Positions 34,037 to 46,407 of a stretch of 64,000 nt of DNA are shown one piece after another. Below the pieces are notes generated by a model that saw only the letters and a program-made list of their open reading frames with translations, was not told the origin of the DNA and did no database searches. Every line of letters starts with the position of its first letter. Position 1 is the stretch's first letter. The translations under genes were made by a program, and so were the position numbers. Source of the stretch: Chimonanthus salicifolius (taxonomy: Eukaryota > Streptophyta > Magnoliopsida > Laurales > Calycanthaceae); contig CM023540.1 in assembly GCA_013350335.1 (NCBI GenBank), positions 61,151,195 to 61,215,194 of the forward strand, given 5' to 3'.

Positions 34037-34747
34037 GCACGATGATGGTATGGATTTTATTTGGGACACTATGGATGGTTGAAAAAGGGACATTGTAGAA
34101 TGAGGATGAGATTGATGGGTGGGATTCATGACATAGAACACACATTGCATGACATTGCCCAAAGTGCATGGTTTTTCTATAATATTATCTGCATGCTGTT
34201 ATTACTAATCCATGTGCTAGCCCTACTCGGAGTCCTACTGGGCGCGTGTTCTAACGCCCTACTTCTACCCTAGCTGACGATGCAGGAGATGGCGGAACGG
34301 AAGGACAGGGACAGGAGTCAAGCTTAGGAGCTTGGGAAGGCGGACTAATTATTTTATTTAAGTTTATTTTGGGAAAATGTGTATTTGTATAATTTAGCTT
34401 GTCGGAAATGTAATAACTTAGATGTCTTGCTATGTTTTATAAATTATTTGGGACAGTACAGTATGAGGGCATTTTAGTAATTTAATGGATATCTCTTCCC
34501 TGCTATCTGAAATTGGTAGAATAGTGTCTATTATCATCCGCATTGATTTTTATTGTTGCGAGCTTTCTTTCTACGCGTGAACCGTACTCGTGGATTTATG
34601 TTCCACGCACGCGTAGGGTTGGCCAGTTAAGGGTCGGGCTTTAGAAGCTCGGAACTTAACTTGCGTCGTGACGTCCGTGCCCTTTGTCACTTTTATGAAA
34701 AAAAAAAAATAAACTCTGATTTTCGGTGAAAAGGGGTGGGCGTTACA

Positions 34748-34860
34748 ACTTGGAGTACCTACTGGGCGCGTTATCTAAAGCCCTACTTCTACCTTAGATG
34801 ATGACACAGGAAATGGACAGAGCGAAGGACGCGATCGGAGCCAAGTTTAGGAGCTTGGAT
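34748..34860 (+). mobile_element. Short middle piece of the LTR that runs 27977-49603
   Basis: ACTTG duplication, then GAGTACCTACTGGGCGCGTT and the GGAGCCAAGTTTAGGAGCTTGG hairpin. It ends TGGAT where a minus LTR is inserted; the same LTR resumes at 49192. Confidence 0.85.
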
Positions 34861-35516
34861 TGTAACACCCCGCCCTTTTTCACTCACCGAAAATCAAAGT
34901 CTATTTTTTTTTTAAAATAAAAGAGTGAGAGAGAGCAGGACGCCACGATGCGAGCTAAGTCCGAGCTTTCAAAGCCCGACCCTTAACTGGCCAACCATAC
35001 GTGTGCGTGGACCAAGTCTCCTAAAACGGTTCACACGTATTCAAGTTAATCATGTGGAATCAAACATAGATGCAGAATTATTATAGAATCATAATTCTAT
35101 TCCATTTTAGATAGCAAGGGTAATCCATTACTTAACAATGATTATCTTAAGTTAACATATCCAAAATAAACATTCCAAACCATAGCAAATAGTCTAAGTT
35201 ATTACAGTCCGAATGCTAGCTACTCAAATTAGATCCATGTATAATTTAAGTAAAATGAAACTAAAACATCCAAGCTCCTAAGCTTATCTCCGATCACGTT
35301 CATCGTCTCGTCCATTTCCTGTGTCATCAACTAGGGTAGAAGTAGGGCGTTAGACAACGCGCCCAATAGGTGTTCCAAGTAGGGTCAACACATGGGTCAG
35401 TATAAGTATCACATAGATAACATAATACCAAAACCATATAAAATAATGCCATGCCATGGGTGTCATATGCAATGAGTCCCACCCATCAACCATAACACAA
35501 TCTCAAAACATCCTCT

Positions 35517-35672
35517 CGATGGAATCTCCTCATCAAGGTATCCCCACAATTGCCTTCCTGACGCCCTGACGGAGTGTGGTCTCCGGTTTCTTCTTGATGG
35601 ATAATGCACATCAAGGTCTTCCCACGATTGCCTTACAGATGCCCCGAAGGAGCGTGGTCTCCGATTACATAT
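35517..35672 (-). repeat. Tandem double-hairpin units, two copies
   Basis: GCCCTGACGGAGTGTGG and GCCCCGAAGGAGCGTGG segments with TTGATGG..CATCAAGG between, on the minus strand, next to the CCATGCATGAGATG box. Confidence 0.75.
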
Positions 35673-37814
35673 CATCCCTCCCATGCCATGCATGAGATGT
35701 AAGTGAACACATGCTATGTAATAATATAATCATAACATTAAAATCTCCCATTTGAAACATATCATTTATACAAAATAACCCATCAAAATATGAATTTAAA
35801 ATCATCATACATATCCCATGGTTTCAATGAGGTAAGAATCCTATCAATGATCAACTACTATGTCCTTGCGTTTCCGTAAAAAACCGCTCACCAATCGTAA
35901 CTGCTTGTGAGGTCTAATTTTTTGTAACGCCCCCCCTTTTCCACCCTTCCGAAAATCAGAGTCTAATTTTTTTTTTTTATAAATAAGTAAAGTGGAAGAG
36001 AGCGGAGAGCGTCACGATGCGAGCTAAGTCCGGACTACCCAAGTCCGACCCTTAACTGGCCACCCATGTGTGCATGGACTACGCCCATGAAAACTGGTCC
36101 ACACATGGAACTAAATAAAAATTGCGGAATATTACTAAATTGATTGCGGAAATATAATCAATCCTAAGATTACTCCAATCTTAGATAGCACAGTACAAGT
36201 CATGATTACTTTAAACTAAACATTCATTCAAACTGAAATCAAACCATCACAGTTAACTACATTATTACATGTCCATAATAATGTAATCAAAACGTCATAG
36301 ATAAACTCCATTCCAACTGTAACACCCCGATTTTTCAATGAGAGCAATATTTACGAAAATGCCATTAGAATGGTGAATTAAAAAGATGTGATCATAGTTG
36401 AGAAAATGGTGGGGCCCATTGTTCAAATTCATACCCAATTTACATATTATAAGGATCAAATTTAATTAAATGGGTAATGTACACCTAATTGGGTCAAGAT
36501 GGTTATTTTGGTCAAAGGACCCAATTGGGACCCAATGGGTCATGGTGGACTTATTTGACCATTGGGTGAGATCAATTTTAATTGGGTTAAGCTGAATTGA
36601 TTGGGAATTAAATGAAGGATAAATGGGTAGGCTTGATGCAAGTATGTAAACCACATTTAAATGGGTAAACCACCCATAAATGGGTCATGGCGCCTAATTG
36701 GGTCAAGAGGTTCAAATGAGACCCAATGGGTCGAATTGACCATGTTGACCATGATTGACCGTGTGGACCCTCAAGTGAGCTCAAAGGGTGAGTCAAATCA
36801 TGTGGAGTTGGGGCTGAAGTGAGTTGGATTTGAATCAAATAATGGAGCTGACTCAAGTGCATTAAATGAGTGGTATTAAATGGGGTGAGTTGAGCCATGG
36901 AGACCTTTCTAAATCAAATGAGTCAAGTGGGGAGGTGAGGAGTTGCCTTGATCTCAAAGACTCAAAGACAAGTAATGGCTCACGTTGGAAGTGAAGTGGT
37001 GCCTTGGCCAAGCCAAGGGACACCATGGTTGAGTGCGACCTTAATGAGGAAGGATGGAGGGTTTTTCCATCTCATGGGATGAAACCCAAGAGGCACAATC
37101 CAAGGTGTACACGTTGGGAGTGCCAAGGGATGCCTTGGTTTGTGTCAAAAGACTCCTTGGTTAGACCAAAATTGATGAGGGATAAATGAGAAGGTTTTAT
37201 GGGCTGTTTAACAAAAGGGGTGTCACCAAAGGACACCACCTTTGGCCGACCCTCATTCATTAAAAAGGAGATGGACGGTCTCATGGGACACAACAAGAGT
37301 TGCAGCCGATTGGTCATGGGAGATGAAGGGACATGGGATTTCATCGCAAGGATAAAATCTCCAAATGAATCATAAAGAGGGAGGTGAAGAGACATGATGG
37401 TTACAAAGGGGTGCCACCAAGGGACACCACCTTTGGCCGACCCTTATTAACCAAGGAAAAGGTTGGGATTTCATTTCCACTCTCTCCCTCTCCCTCTTGG
37501 CTGAATCACTCTCTCCCCCTCTTGGCCGGTCAACATTTTAAAAGAAAGAGATCAAAGTTTTCACTCAAGGCCGCCCACCCTCAAGTCAAGGACTTGGAGT
37601 ATTGACCATCCCAAGTTTCTCTCTCATTTTCTCTCTCAAATCTGTACCTTGGCCGAATTATTCCAAGGGGTTTCCAGTAAGGTTAGGCTGGGCTAAAGGA
37701 CTAAGGGGGCAAGAAGGAAGGAAGCAAGGATCAAAAGGAGAGAAGAGAAGCAAAGGGAATTGGTAAGTGTTTTCATAAAAATTTAGTTAAATAAATTGGT
37801 TAAAGGGATCATGA

Positions 37815-38735
37815 TTTGGCCATGGCATGGCCGAATCTACCAAAGATTAAAACCATGGAAAATGGTGTTTTGAAAGGACTCAAATCATGTGTCATAGGGT
37901 TCGGCCACTTTGGATGGCCGAACCCCATGAAAGGATTTGATAATTTGGTATGGTTTTTGGAGAGATAGAAACCATACCAATGCAATGATTTAAGGTTTTA
38001 AGGTGTTCAATATGGAGATAAGATTGATGTTTTTGGGTCGGCTATGGGATGGATGAATCCTATTTTTTTTATGGCTAATTTACAATGAATGAACTATGTA
38101 TAAGTATTGGGAAATTTGCATCAAGAGAACCATAGGGTTCAGCCATGTGTATGGCCGAACCCCATAGGTCATTTTATGGGTGTTTAAAGATAAGAACATA
38201 CTTGGAAATTATAAATGAATTTGTAGTATGTGAATAGATGGAAATAAAGGATCATAGGGTTCGGCCATATGTATGGCCAAACCCCATGAAGTGATCTTGA
38301 TAGATGTAACTAATTTTGGAATCAAGGAAATAATGGAAGATTAAGGGTTAGTTAATTACATGGTTACTTTGGTAACTGGTCTTAGGTGTAAAAGACTAAA
38401 GGATCAAGTTGAAATTGGTGAGGTTCGGCCAAGTTGCATGGCCGAAGCCCACTAAAGTGGATTGGTTATATGGACTTTGATTATTAAGCAAAGATTAACC
38501 ATTGGTAGGTTTAGTGGCAAAACGGTAAATACAAGCCATAATGTAGAAATGGAAGGAAAGACTAAAGAACTTGAAAAGAGGGGTCCAAAACCAAAGTGGT
38601 AAGGTTCGGCCATGTTGTATGGCTGAACCCTACCAAGATATGTTTTGAAGTGTGAAGTGTTTTAGTCTTGATCAAATGAAAAGGAAGACAAATTCAAAGT
38701 GGGTGAGGTTCGGCCATGGGGTATGGCCGAACCCC
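37815..38735 (+). repeat. TTCGGCC hairpin array, seven copies
   Basis: Near 37815, 37903, 38135, 38261, 38420, 38600 and 38705. Outer stems differ: GGTAAGG with CCCTACC at 38600, GTGAGG with CCCCAC at 38705, CATAGGG with CCCCAT(A/G) at 38135. Confidence 0.9.
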
Positions 38736-39057
38736 ACAAGATGGTTTTTGGGACTTAGATGTAAATGGAAATTAAATGATAGTATATTGACTTGTTGTTG
38801 TATAAACAAGGAAACGGAATTTGAACGGCGCGCGAGTCGTGAACGGATGACGGATAGAGAAGAAAGGACAACTTAAACAATTTTCTGTAGGCTTCCTACC
38901 TCTTTCAACCACCTATTATACTTGCCGTTTTTATGTTGATTTTGATGAATTATTTGTGATAAAGTGTTATGTTTCAAATGGGATTTGAATGTTATTATTT
39001 ATTTACAAATGGCATGTACTCATTGACATCTCATGCATGGCATGGGGTAATGATTAT

Positions 39058-39225
39058 GGAAGCCGGAGCCCACACTTCGTCGGTATGCCCGTGATGCATC
39101 TGTGGGGCCTCCTTATGTGATGAGAGTCCCACTAGGAGGAATACTTTGATGATGAGAGTCCTATCAAGAGTAAACGAAAGACTACTGTGGAATACCTTGC
39201 CGATGAGAGTCCCGTCAAGTGATGG
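39058..39225 (+). repeat. Tandem double-hairpin units, diverged
   Basis: GCCGGAGCCCACACTTCG, then repeats of GATGAGAGTCC(C/T) with CTTTGATG...TATCAAG and CTTGCCG...CCGTCAAG. No second CGGAG unit is intact. Confidence 0.65.
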
Positions 39226-40189
39226 CTATGTATACTTGTGATGGGTGGAACTCATTACATTTGCATACATACATAGCATTACTTTTATGAGTTTTGATGA
39301 TCATATATTATGACATATGCATGTTTTTACACTAACCTTGTGGTAACCCTAAGTGGAAACCTACTGGGCACGTTGATCTAACGCCCTATTTCTATCCTTA
39401 GTGGATGACGCATGTGTAATAGCCCAAATTTTTAAATCAACATATATATGGCAGTTATTTATTTTAATGATGGAAAAATTGGAGTTTTGATGTTATGGAT
39501 GTTAAATGGATCAAAATTTGGGGCAAAGGCCCAAGTATGGTCCAATGGACCATGAATTGGATGGAATTTATTTAAGGGGTCAATAATGGTCAAATTGGGC
39601 CTGATAACCATTTGGGACCCAATGGATCAAAATGATTCAAGCTCTAAGGTAAATGGTAGAAAATAATTTAATTGGGCCATGGGCCCAATGGTACCCAATT
39701 GATCGAAATGGGTTGAATTGGAATTAAACCACCTAAGTTAATGATGAGATGATTAATATGGCATAACCAAGTGGGGCCCACCTCCACCTCACCAAGTGAG
39801 GTGGCGTGTAGACCAAGGAAAAGGTGGGGCCGACCATCATGGTTGACTTGGTCAACCATGGATAAGTTAAGGGGACCAAGGAGGATTAAAGTAGATTAAG
39901 TTGATTAAATTATTTTAAATCATCTAAGTTAAGATTAATGGGGTTTAAGTGACATGGCCGAATGGGACCCACCTCCACCTCATCAAGTGAGGTGGCGGGT
40001 AGGATAGGTGTTGGTGGGGGCCGTCCACCATGGTTGACTTGGTCAACCATGGATGGATTTCTTAGAGAGAGAGAAAATTTAATGGAATTAAATTAAATGG
40101 GAATTAATTAACCTAAGTAAGGATCTACTTTAATTAACTAGGTTGGTCAAATGAGGGTCAATTGAATAAGTCAAAGGGGCAAGTCAAGG

Positions 40190-40405
40190 GGTGGTTTCAT
40201 CCCATTGAAACCACCCAAAGAAACACAAAAGAAACCATGGACTTAGGGTGGTGGTTTCATCTCAACCACCACCACTCAAGGTATGAGGACCCATACCTCT
40301 CATAATGTGGTCAAGTGGTCAAAGTGGGAAGACCAAACCACTCCCTCACAAGAGACCAAACCGTTGGCTTGGTGGTGGTTTGGTCTCAACCACCACCACC
40401 AAGGT
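40190..40405 (+). repeat. Leader hairpins, GGTGGTTT version
   Basis: GGTGGTTTCATCCC with GAAACCACC (40191), GGTGGTGGTTTCAT with AACCACCACC (40248), GGTGGTGGTTTGG with AACCACCACC (40372). Compare GGAGTTTCAT with ATGAAACTCC in other LTRs: arm changes are paired. Confidence 0.8.
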
Positions 40406-41059
40406 CAAGGGAGCCCATACTTGGTGGGTGAAGGCCATCATGGAAGTGTATGGTCTAAGGAACCAAGAATGGGATGGTTTTCACCTTACCACTCAAGCCC
40501 ACTCTCATCTCACTCTCTTCCTCTCCTCCTCCGTCTCATTGCCGACCCACATTCAAGGAAAAAGAAGAAGAAAAATTTAGAAGAAAAGGGAAGAAGAACC
40601 CAAGTATTGGCCGACCACCTCAAGACCCAAAGCTTGAGATAATTTTCCATCCCCTCCTCCCCTCTCCCTCTCTCAAATCTAACCTTACCTTAGCCGAACC
40701 CAAACCTTGGAGACTCCATCTTGATCAAGCACATCTTGGCCGAACAACAAGGAGAAGAAGAAGAGAAAGGGCTAAGGAAATCAAAAGGAGAAAGAAAAGC
40801 CGGAGGAGTCATCGGTGTGGTAAGTAATTCTTAAACAAGAATTTATATTTTAAAGGTTAAGATGTGTTTATGGAATCCATTTCTTAGAATGAATGGTGGA
40901 CACAAATGTTATGGGCCTTAGATCTAAGATCCATCCAATGATAAGATGAGAAATGGATGAAATGGGAGAGATAGATTAAGGAAAATAAATAGACATTATG
41001 GACACTATTAAGATTAATTAAGTGTGGAAGTATGGGTGTTTTAAGGAATTATAGGCCAT

Positions 41060-41980
41060 AGGGTTCGGCCATGTAGTATGGCCGAACCCCATGGTGAGTA
41101 ATTAAGAAATTTAAATAGGGTTTTTGGGATTAAAAACCATGAAAGGGTAATTTATGATGTCAAGATGTTATTGAGTAAATATTAATGATTTTTAAAGGGG
41201 TTTTAAACAAGAAAAATCATGGGATATGTAAATGATTTAGTGGCCTCCAAAAATGGTGAATGAAGGTGAATCATGAACCATGGGTTCGGCCATGGTGTAT
41301 GGCTGAACCCTATGGTGATGGAATGGTGTATTTAATGGTTATAAAAGTATGGAAATTAATGGAGAAGGTTGATGGTAATTAAGTGGATTTTTTTTTAAGT
41401 ACTTTAAACAAGGTTTTAAATGGGTGGAAATGAGGTTTTTAAAATAAAAACTATGGACCATGGGTTCGGCCATGGTACATGGCTGAACCCCATGGGGAGA
41501 CTTTGAGGAAATTTGGTATTTGGGAACCATGAAAAATAAATGGGAATGATGGTTAAATTAATGGACCAAAATATATCTCATGATGATTATGGAAGGATGA
41601 TTTAAATGTATGTTTTTAAATTCAGTTATGGTGGGACCAAATGAGGTAAAATGGACCCAAGAAAAATAGGAAAAAGACATCATGGGTTCGGCCATGGTGT
41701 ATGGCCGAACCCATGACCCATTTGTAGGTCATGTTATGGGCTTAAAATTGGAATTATGTATGGGATTAGATGATTGGAAATCTAATTAAATTAAGTGGCT
41801 GATTTTAGGGATGTTATGTCATGGTTAATGAATCATTAATAGGGCTAAGTATATGGATGAATTATGGACAAAAATGTACATGGATGGAGGAAATATTAAA
41901 CCATGGAAGTATAGTGGCAAAACCGTAATTATTGGCCAAAATGAAGAACCATGGGTTCGGCCATGTACCATGGCCGAACC
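41060..41980 (+). repeat. TTCGGCC hairpin array, five copies
   Basis: Near 41060, 41285, 41463, 41683 and 41948. Two have ATGGCTGAACCC right arms (G-U or mismatch). Confidence 0.9.
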
Positions 41981-42439
41981 CCATGTAGGTTGGACATGGA
42001 CTTGGGTGCATTAAGATGACCTTATGAGTGATTAAATGAAGCTTAGGGTTTCTGCATTTTAGGCTCACAAAATTAGAATGTTTAATGGGCTAAAATTTGG
42101 AATTATGTATGAGTTTAAATCAATGGAAATGAGGCTAAGTTAAGGGCTGATTTTTGATAATCTTGTAACATGGTTAGGGATCATTAATGGATCTAAGTTT
42201 GTGATCAGTTAGGGACTTAATCATGGATAAAATATGGACTAATTTGGTAAATGTATAATAAGGTATCGGGACATCGCAAATGGTACGCGATCGGCGACCG
42301 GATTTATCGGACGGAAACGAAAAAGGACACTAGTCGGTATTCGGTAGGATTTTTACCTTTTTGTAAGCCGTGGATAAAGTGTATGTGATGGTTTCCTTGT
42401 TTTATTTCGGTAATTATATGATTTATTTTAAGATGGGTT

Positions 42440-42540
42440 TTAAATGCTATGGATTATATTTTAATGCTATGGATGATATTTTTTAAATGTTATGGATTAT
42501 ATTTCAATGCTATGGATTATATATTAAGGATATGAATTAT
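42440..42540 (+). repeat. Short tandem repeat of about 30 bp
   Basis: GCTATGGATTATATTTTAAT-like blocks repeat three to four times just before the CATCTCATGCATGGCATGG box. Confidence 0.75.
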
Positions 42541-43176
42541 ATATATACTACATAGCATAATGCACTTACATCTCATGCATGGCATGGGCGGGGAAATAAA
42601 GAAACCGGAGTCCATGCTCCGTCGGGGCGACCGAGAAGCAAACATGGGGACACCTTGACGAGGCCTTGCCGTCAAGGGGGATATGACATTGTATGATGAT
42701 ATGGATGATGGGTGGGACACATGACATAGGCACCCATGACATGGCATTCATTTTATGGGTTTTATTATATTGTTATCTGTATGCTTGTTATCACTAATCC
42801 ATGTGCCAGCCCTACTCGGAGTCCTACTAGGTGCATTGTCTAACGCCCTACTTTTACCCTAGCTGATGACGCAGGAGACGGCGGAAACGGTGGACGCGAC
42901 GGGAGCCAAGCTTAGGAGCTTGGGAAAGCGGCTACTTAGCTTTATGTAAGTTTTATTTTGGAAATGTAATTTAAGTAGCTTAGCTTGTCGGATTGTAATA
43001 ATTACTGTTTGTTGTTATGGTTTGGACTGTACTCTGGACGTTATCATTTGAGATATAATTATGAACATAGGGGTATTTTAGTAATTTAAGCGCCGTACTT
43101 CCTTGCTATCTAAAACTGGTAGGATAGTCTCTATTATAATGTTCCGCATGTAATTATATTCCGCGAGCTTACTTCC

Positions 43177-43224
43177 TACGTGTGAACCGTTCTCGTGGAC
43201 TTCGTTCCGCGCACGCGTAGGGTT
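43177..43224 (+). repeat. 3' stem of the LTR
   Basis: TACGTGTG with CACGCGTA arms (one G-U type pair) enclosing CGTGGACTTCGTTCCGCG. It is followed by GGTTGGCCAGTTAAGGGCC and the GGCTTTAGAAGCC hairpin. Confidence 0.75.
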
Positions 43225-44060
43225 GGCCAGTTAAGGGCCAGGCTTTAGAAGCCCGGACTTAACTCGCGTAGTGACGTCCGCGCCCGTTGTCACTTTTATT
43301 TCAAAAAAAAAAAATTATTACTCTGATTTCGGTGAAAATGGATCACGAAGGAAGCTAAGCATAGGAGCTTGGGTGTTGGAATGGAATTTATTTATTGACA
43401 TCTGGATACTTTCATATGGATATGTAATTATGTAGAATATTGCTATGGTTGCGAATGGTTTTGATGATGGTATTTGATTTAAGTAATTTTGGATAGATGA
43501 CTTGTACTTTGCTATCTCATATGGAATAGGATTGTTATCCTATCGTTATTCTGCAATCAGTTATGTATATTCCGCAAGTTTTACTTAGTTCTATGTGTGG
43601 TTTGGTTTTCATGGACTTGGTCCATGCACACATAGGTTTGGCCAGTTAAGGGTCAGACCTTGGAAGTCCGAACTTAGCTCGCGTCGTGGCGCTCCCGCTC
43701 TTGTTTACTCTATGTTTCTTTAAAAAGAAATTTTTAGACTCTGATTTTTTATTCAAAGCGAGTGAAAAGGGCAGGGCAGTACACCAACACCCAATTAAAA
43801 TTGAGCTCATCCAATGGTCAAATAAGTCTACCATGACCCATTGGGTCCCAATTGGGTCCTTTGACCCAAATAACCCTCTTGACCCAATTAAATGTACATT
43901 ACCCATTTATTTTAATTTGAACCTTAAAATATGTACATTGGATCTTAATTGAACCATGGGCCCCACAATTTTCTCATCTACAGTCATAGCCTTCTAATTT
44001 ACCATTCCAATGGCATTTTTGTAAATATTTATATCTTTGAAAAATCGGGGTGTTACAATA

Positions 44061-44076
44061 TAACCCCCTTTTTAAA
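44061..44076 (-). other. Polypurine tract of the minus gypsy
   Basis: The complement reads AAAAAGGGGGTTATAT immediately before the LTR start at 44058. Confidence 0.85.
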
Positions 44077-44119
44077 ATTTTCGTCCTGAAAATCGAGCGA
44101 AGTAGGGTTCCACAATAAA

Positions 44120-44290
44120 TTACATGAATAATTCAGGGTGAGCTGTTCTCATCTCCGATTCGAGTTCCCAAGTGGCCTCTTCAATACCATGTCGATCCCA
44201 TATCACTTTGACAAATTAAATTGCTCGGTTCCGTAACCTTTTGGTTTGTCTCACGTTATATAATTTTCTCGTGAGCCATTTGTGATCTTA
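44120..44290 (-). pseudogene. Chromodomain remnant of a Ty3/gypsy integrase
   Basis: The last part of pol, which in chromoviruses guides integration to heterochromatin. On the minus strand, codons before the stop at 44120-44122 read as a chromodomain tail: VKVIWDRHG, EEATWELESEMR and HPELFM. An internal TAA sits where copy A has a Gln codon (CAG; CAA in a close relative would need only one C-to-T change). Upstream of about 44290 I cannot follow the reading frame, so integrase, RT and gag are gone or unrecognisable. The match to copy A (18402-19314) and copy B (54385-55363) is close, which places all three in one lineage. Confidence 0.85.
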
Positions 44291-44869
44291 CGTAGATCAA
44301 TCTCTTTTTCACTTTACCTGCTCTCATGATATTTTGCATACGTACCTGCTCAATACGTTTTTTCATCTACTCTCTGTGTGAGGTAGCCTACCAATGCAAG
44401 CCTATGCTCAAAGCTTTTTCTGATTCCATTTTAACTAGGTTTCTAGTTACACTCTCCTGGAACTCCATCGGCTAACTACAGAGTCAGCTAGCTAGACTAA
44501 CTTAGCAGTCGCCCATAACTTCCCATTCAAGTTTCACTAGACTCTTAACTTTTCCACTAAGTACATCTCCAAAATTAAGCACGTCTTCCTTTGCACATAA
44601 GTCACTATGTGACTAACACCTTTTGTTCCAAATTTACACGATACTGAGTATCTCTCAACACCAACCTTCCTATGATGCAAGTCGTAATACGACTAACCCT
44701 TTTTTTTTTTTTATAGCATGGGATGTAAATGGAAACACATCCCAATCATTAAGTCAATATGTCATCTATGAGACCAACAGGTCCATCATACTACCAACAT
44801 GTCTACTATGGTACCTATACCTGACATCAATTCAAACCACCATGGGAACCATCATCATGGTTATACACA

Positions 44870-45320
44870 TCCATTTCTGGTATCTCTCTATTAGTGAGTA
44901 TCATCTATCCATGGTCAATAACCATCCATGAATATAACCCTCCTATGGGTATAATCCATTCATGGGTATAACTAATATCTTTGTAAAAATTGATATATCC
45001 ATCATAAGGCTAGCGGTTCAACATACGACCACTATGTCAACCTATGGGACCAAAATGTCCCTCACGTTACCAATACGTAAACCCTAATGCCAATACCCGG
45101 CATCAATCCAGACCACCATTGAAACTCTCATCCATGGTTATACGTATCCATGAATATAACCCACCTATGGGTATAATCCATTCATGGAAATAATTCATCC
45201 TTGAGCATTTCATCCACCAGTGAGTATCATCTATCCATAGTCAATAACCACCCATGAATATAACCCACCTATGGGCATAATTCATTCATAGGTATAACTA
45301 ATCCATCATTGGGCATAATT
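44870..45320 (-). repeat. Degenerate repeats in the non-coding internal region
   Basis: CCATGAATATAACCC(A/T)CCTATGGG(T/C)ATAAT blocks recur at about 44926, 45150 and 45254 with CTATCCATGGTCAATAACCA-like blocks. No protein match was recognised. Confidence 0.7.
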
Positions 45321-46393
45321 AATCCAGGGCACAGCATCTACCCTGAGATATTTTATCTGTAGGTACAACACTCGATTGAATCACTAAGTGACTGTGGTAA
45401 CAATATCCAATCAAAAATGTATCCCGACCCCTTGCAAGACTTAGGGCTCATGACTTACCAAGGGGAAGACCCACGTCCAACGTGATCCGGTCTACCTCGC
45501 CCTGCATCCCTTCACCTCATAGGTGATTCAGTCAAGCTCTAAGGCGGTCGATCCGCGTCTTACGAAGCTAGCACCACCCCCACGGGTTAAAATAGTACCT
45601 AGCTCTGCGCATCCCACACATCAAATGTGCAAAATAGCCGTGAGAGCGCCCTCCAGCGCCTAGCATGCGAGGGACCTACTCCTCAACGGTAACCCTACGG
45701 GACCAAGTCTCCGTATTTCTATCAGAATTCCCACAGTCTTACGGCTACTCTAAGCCATACTCATGAATCTATATTCTTAACTCATCCATATCACGTGAGG
45801 GACGTACCCATACCACGTCTTAGTATAATCAAGTGACCTCGTCACCTTTACCATGGAACTACTGTATCTATCGTGGGGTCGATATACCTACCAATTGGCG
45901 TCATCGACCCATTGATCGACTTAGTTTCTCATCAGAATCTATGTTCACACACTTGGGGAAATTCCCCGATCATCATCTTGTATTTCTTGTTTTGGAGAGT
46001 TTTCCTACGTATCACGTAATATCTCCTGTTTGGGAAACTTTCCTATATATCACATAATGTCTCCTGTTTGGAAAAATTGCCAAATAAGCACTCTTTGTAT
46101 TTCTTTGTTTTTGGAGAAACTTCCCAAATATCAAGTATCATTTCTCAATTTGGGGAAATTGGGGGAAGTATATCCTACTTTGCTATGTTTGATAGATCCA
46201 AATTTGATGACTGTACTTGCTTTACTATCTTTCATTGTTGTTCTCAGATTGATTGTTCAGTCTGAGTCTATCGAAGTAAATTAATCCGGCCCCCAGTCAA
46301 TGGACTCTGAAGAGTCGGTCAGTTGGGATTCTTATCTGTCAGTGAGACATGAAACCGTCTTAATCTTATTTTGATGATTCAACTTCCTATTTC

Positions 46394-46405
46394 ACTCTGA
46401 TACCA
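46394..46405 (-). other. Primer binding site complementary to initiator Met-tRNA
   Basis: The complement reads TGGTATCAGAGT, two bases after the 5' LTR end. TGGTATCAGAGC is the usual plant gypsy primer site for initiator tRNA-Met; the last base differs. It is the only primer site I find in the window. Confidence 0.88.
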
Positions 46406-46407
46406 AC

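Larger units (their letters stand above)
30939..34747 (+). mobile_element. Solo long LTR, TSD ACTCG/ACTTG
   Basis: Starts TGTAAGGTCTCGG and ends GGGCGTTACA. The flanks are ACTCG (30934-30938) and ACTTG (34748-34752), a 5-bp duplication with one transition. It interrupts the conserved CCTACTCGGAGT...CTACTGGGCG segment of its host. Length 3809 bp. Modules: palindrome at 31357, TATATAAAGG at 31388, donor-like GTAAGT at 31998, four hairpins, tandem units, GGGCGCGTG element and 3' stem at 34571. Confidence 0.9.
39415..43337 (+). mobile_element. Long LTR, innermost insertion, 3' terminus lost
   Basis: Starts TGTAATAGCCC at 39415, inside its host's GATGACGCA segment. It is the same subfamily as 20636-24582. 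It runs to GATTTCGGTGAAAATGG and stops without the usual GGGCGTTACA; the host resumes at about 43338 with ATCACGAAGG. The terminal bases and the second target copy were deleted. Modules: palindromes at 39837 and 40026, leader hairpins 40190-40405, donor-like GGTAAGT at 40819, five hairpins (41060-41980), a CGGAG/CTCCG unit at 42603, 3' stem at 43177. Confidence 0.85.
36318..43783 (+). mobile_element. Long LTR, TSD CCAAC, itself interrupted
   Basis: Starts TGTAACACCCCGATTTTTC, ends GGGCAGTACA, flanked by CCAAC (36313-36317, 43784-43788). It is inserted into the short LTR of the minus gypsy. Its own sequence (36318-39414 plus about 43338-43783) is the long form of the same LTR subfamily: the short LTR equals its first 250-270 bp joined to its last 410 bp. 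It holds seven hairpins, donor-like GGTAAGT at 37762 and tandem units at 39058-39225. Confidence 0.9.
35923..44058 (-). mobile_element. 3' LTR (short form, about 660 bp) of minus gypsy, interrupted
   Basis: Own sequence is 35923-36317 plus 43789-44058, about 665 bp. It matches the 5' LTR at 46408-47069 almost base for base. It begins (minus strand) TGTAACACCCCGATTTTTC at 44058, right after a polypurine tract. Left flank TTTTT and the far right flank TGTTC of the element do not match, so the target duplication is lost. The host sequence across the element also looks shortened compared with 4440-4495. Confidence 0.88.
44059..46407 (-). mobile_element. Internal region of the minus gypsy, coding almost all lost
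   Basis: Bounded by a polypurine tract (44061-44076) at the 3' side and a primer binding site (46394-46405) at the 5' side. It is only 2.35 kb where an autonomous element would have about 5 kb or more. Only the end of the integrase/chromodomain is recognisable. The rest is AT-rich with tandem-like blocks (44870-45320) and no supported ORF. It looks like a non-autonomous derivative. Confidence 0.8.

Noticed and set aside
46394..46405. Possible tRNA fragment at TGGTATCAGAG.
   Set aside because: Only 12 bases match and the site lies two bases from an LTR end, so it is a primer binding site, not a tRNA gene.
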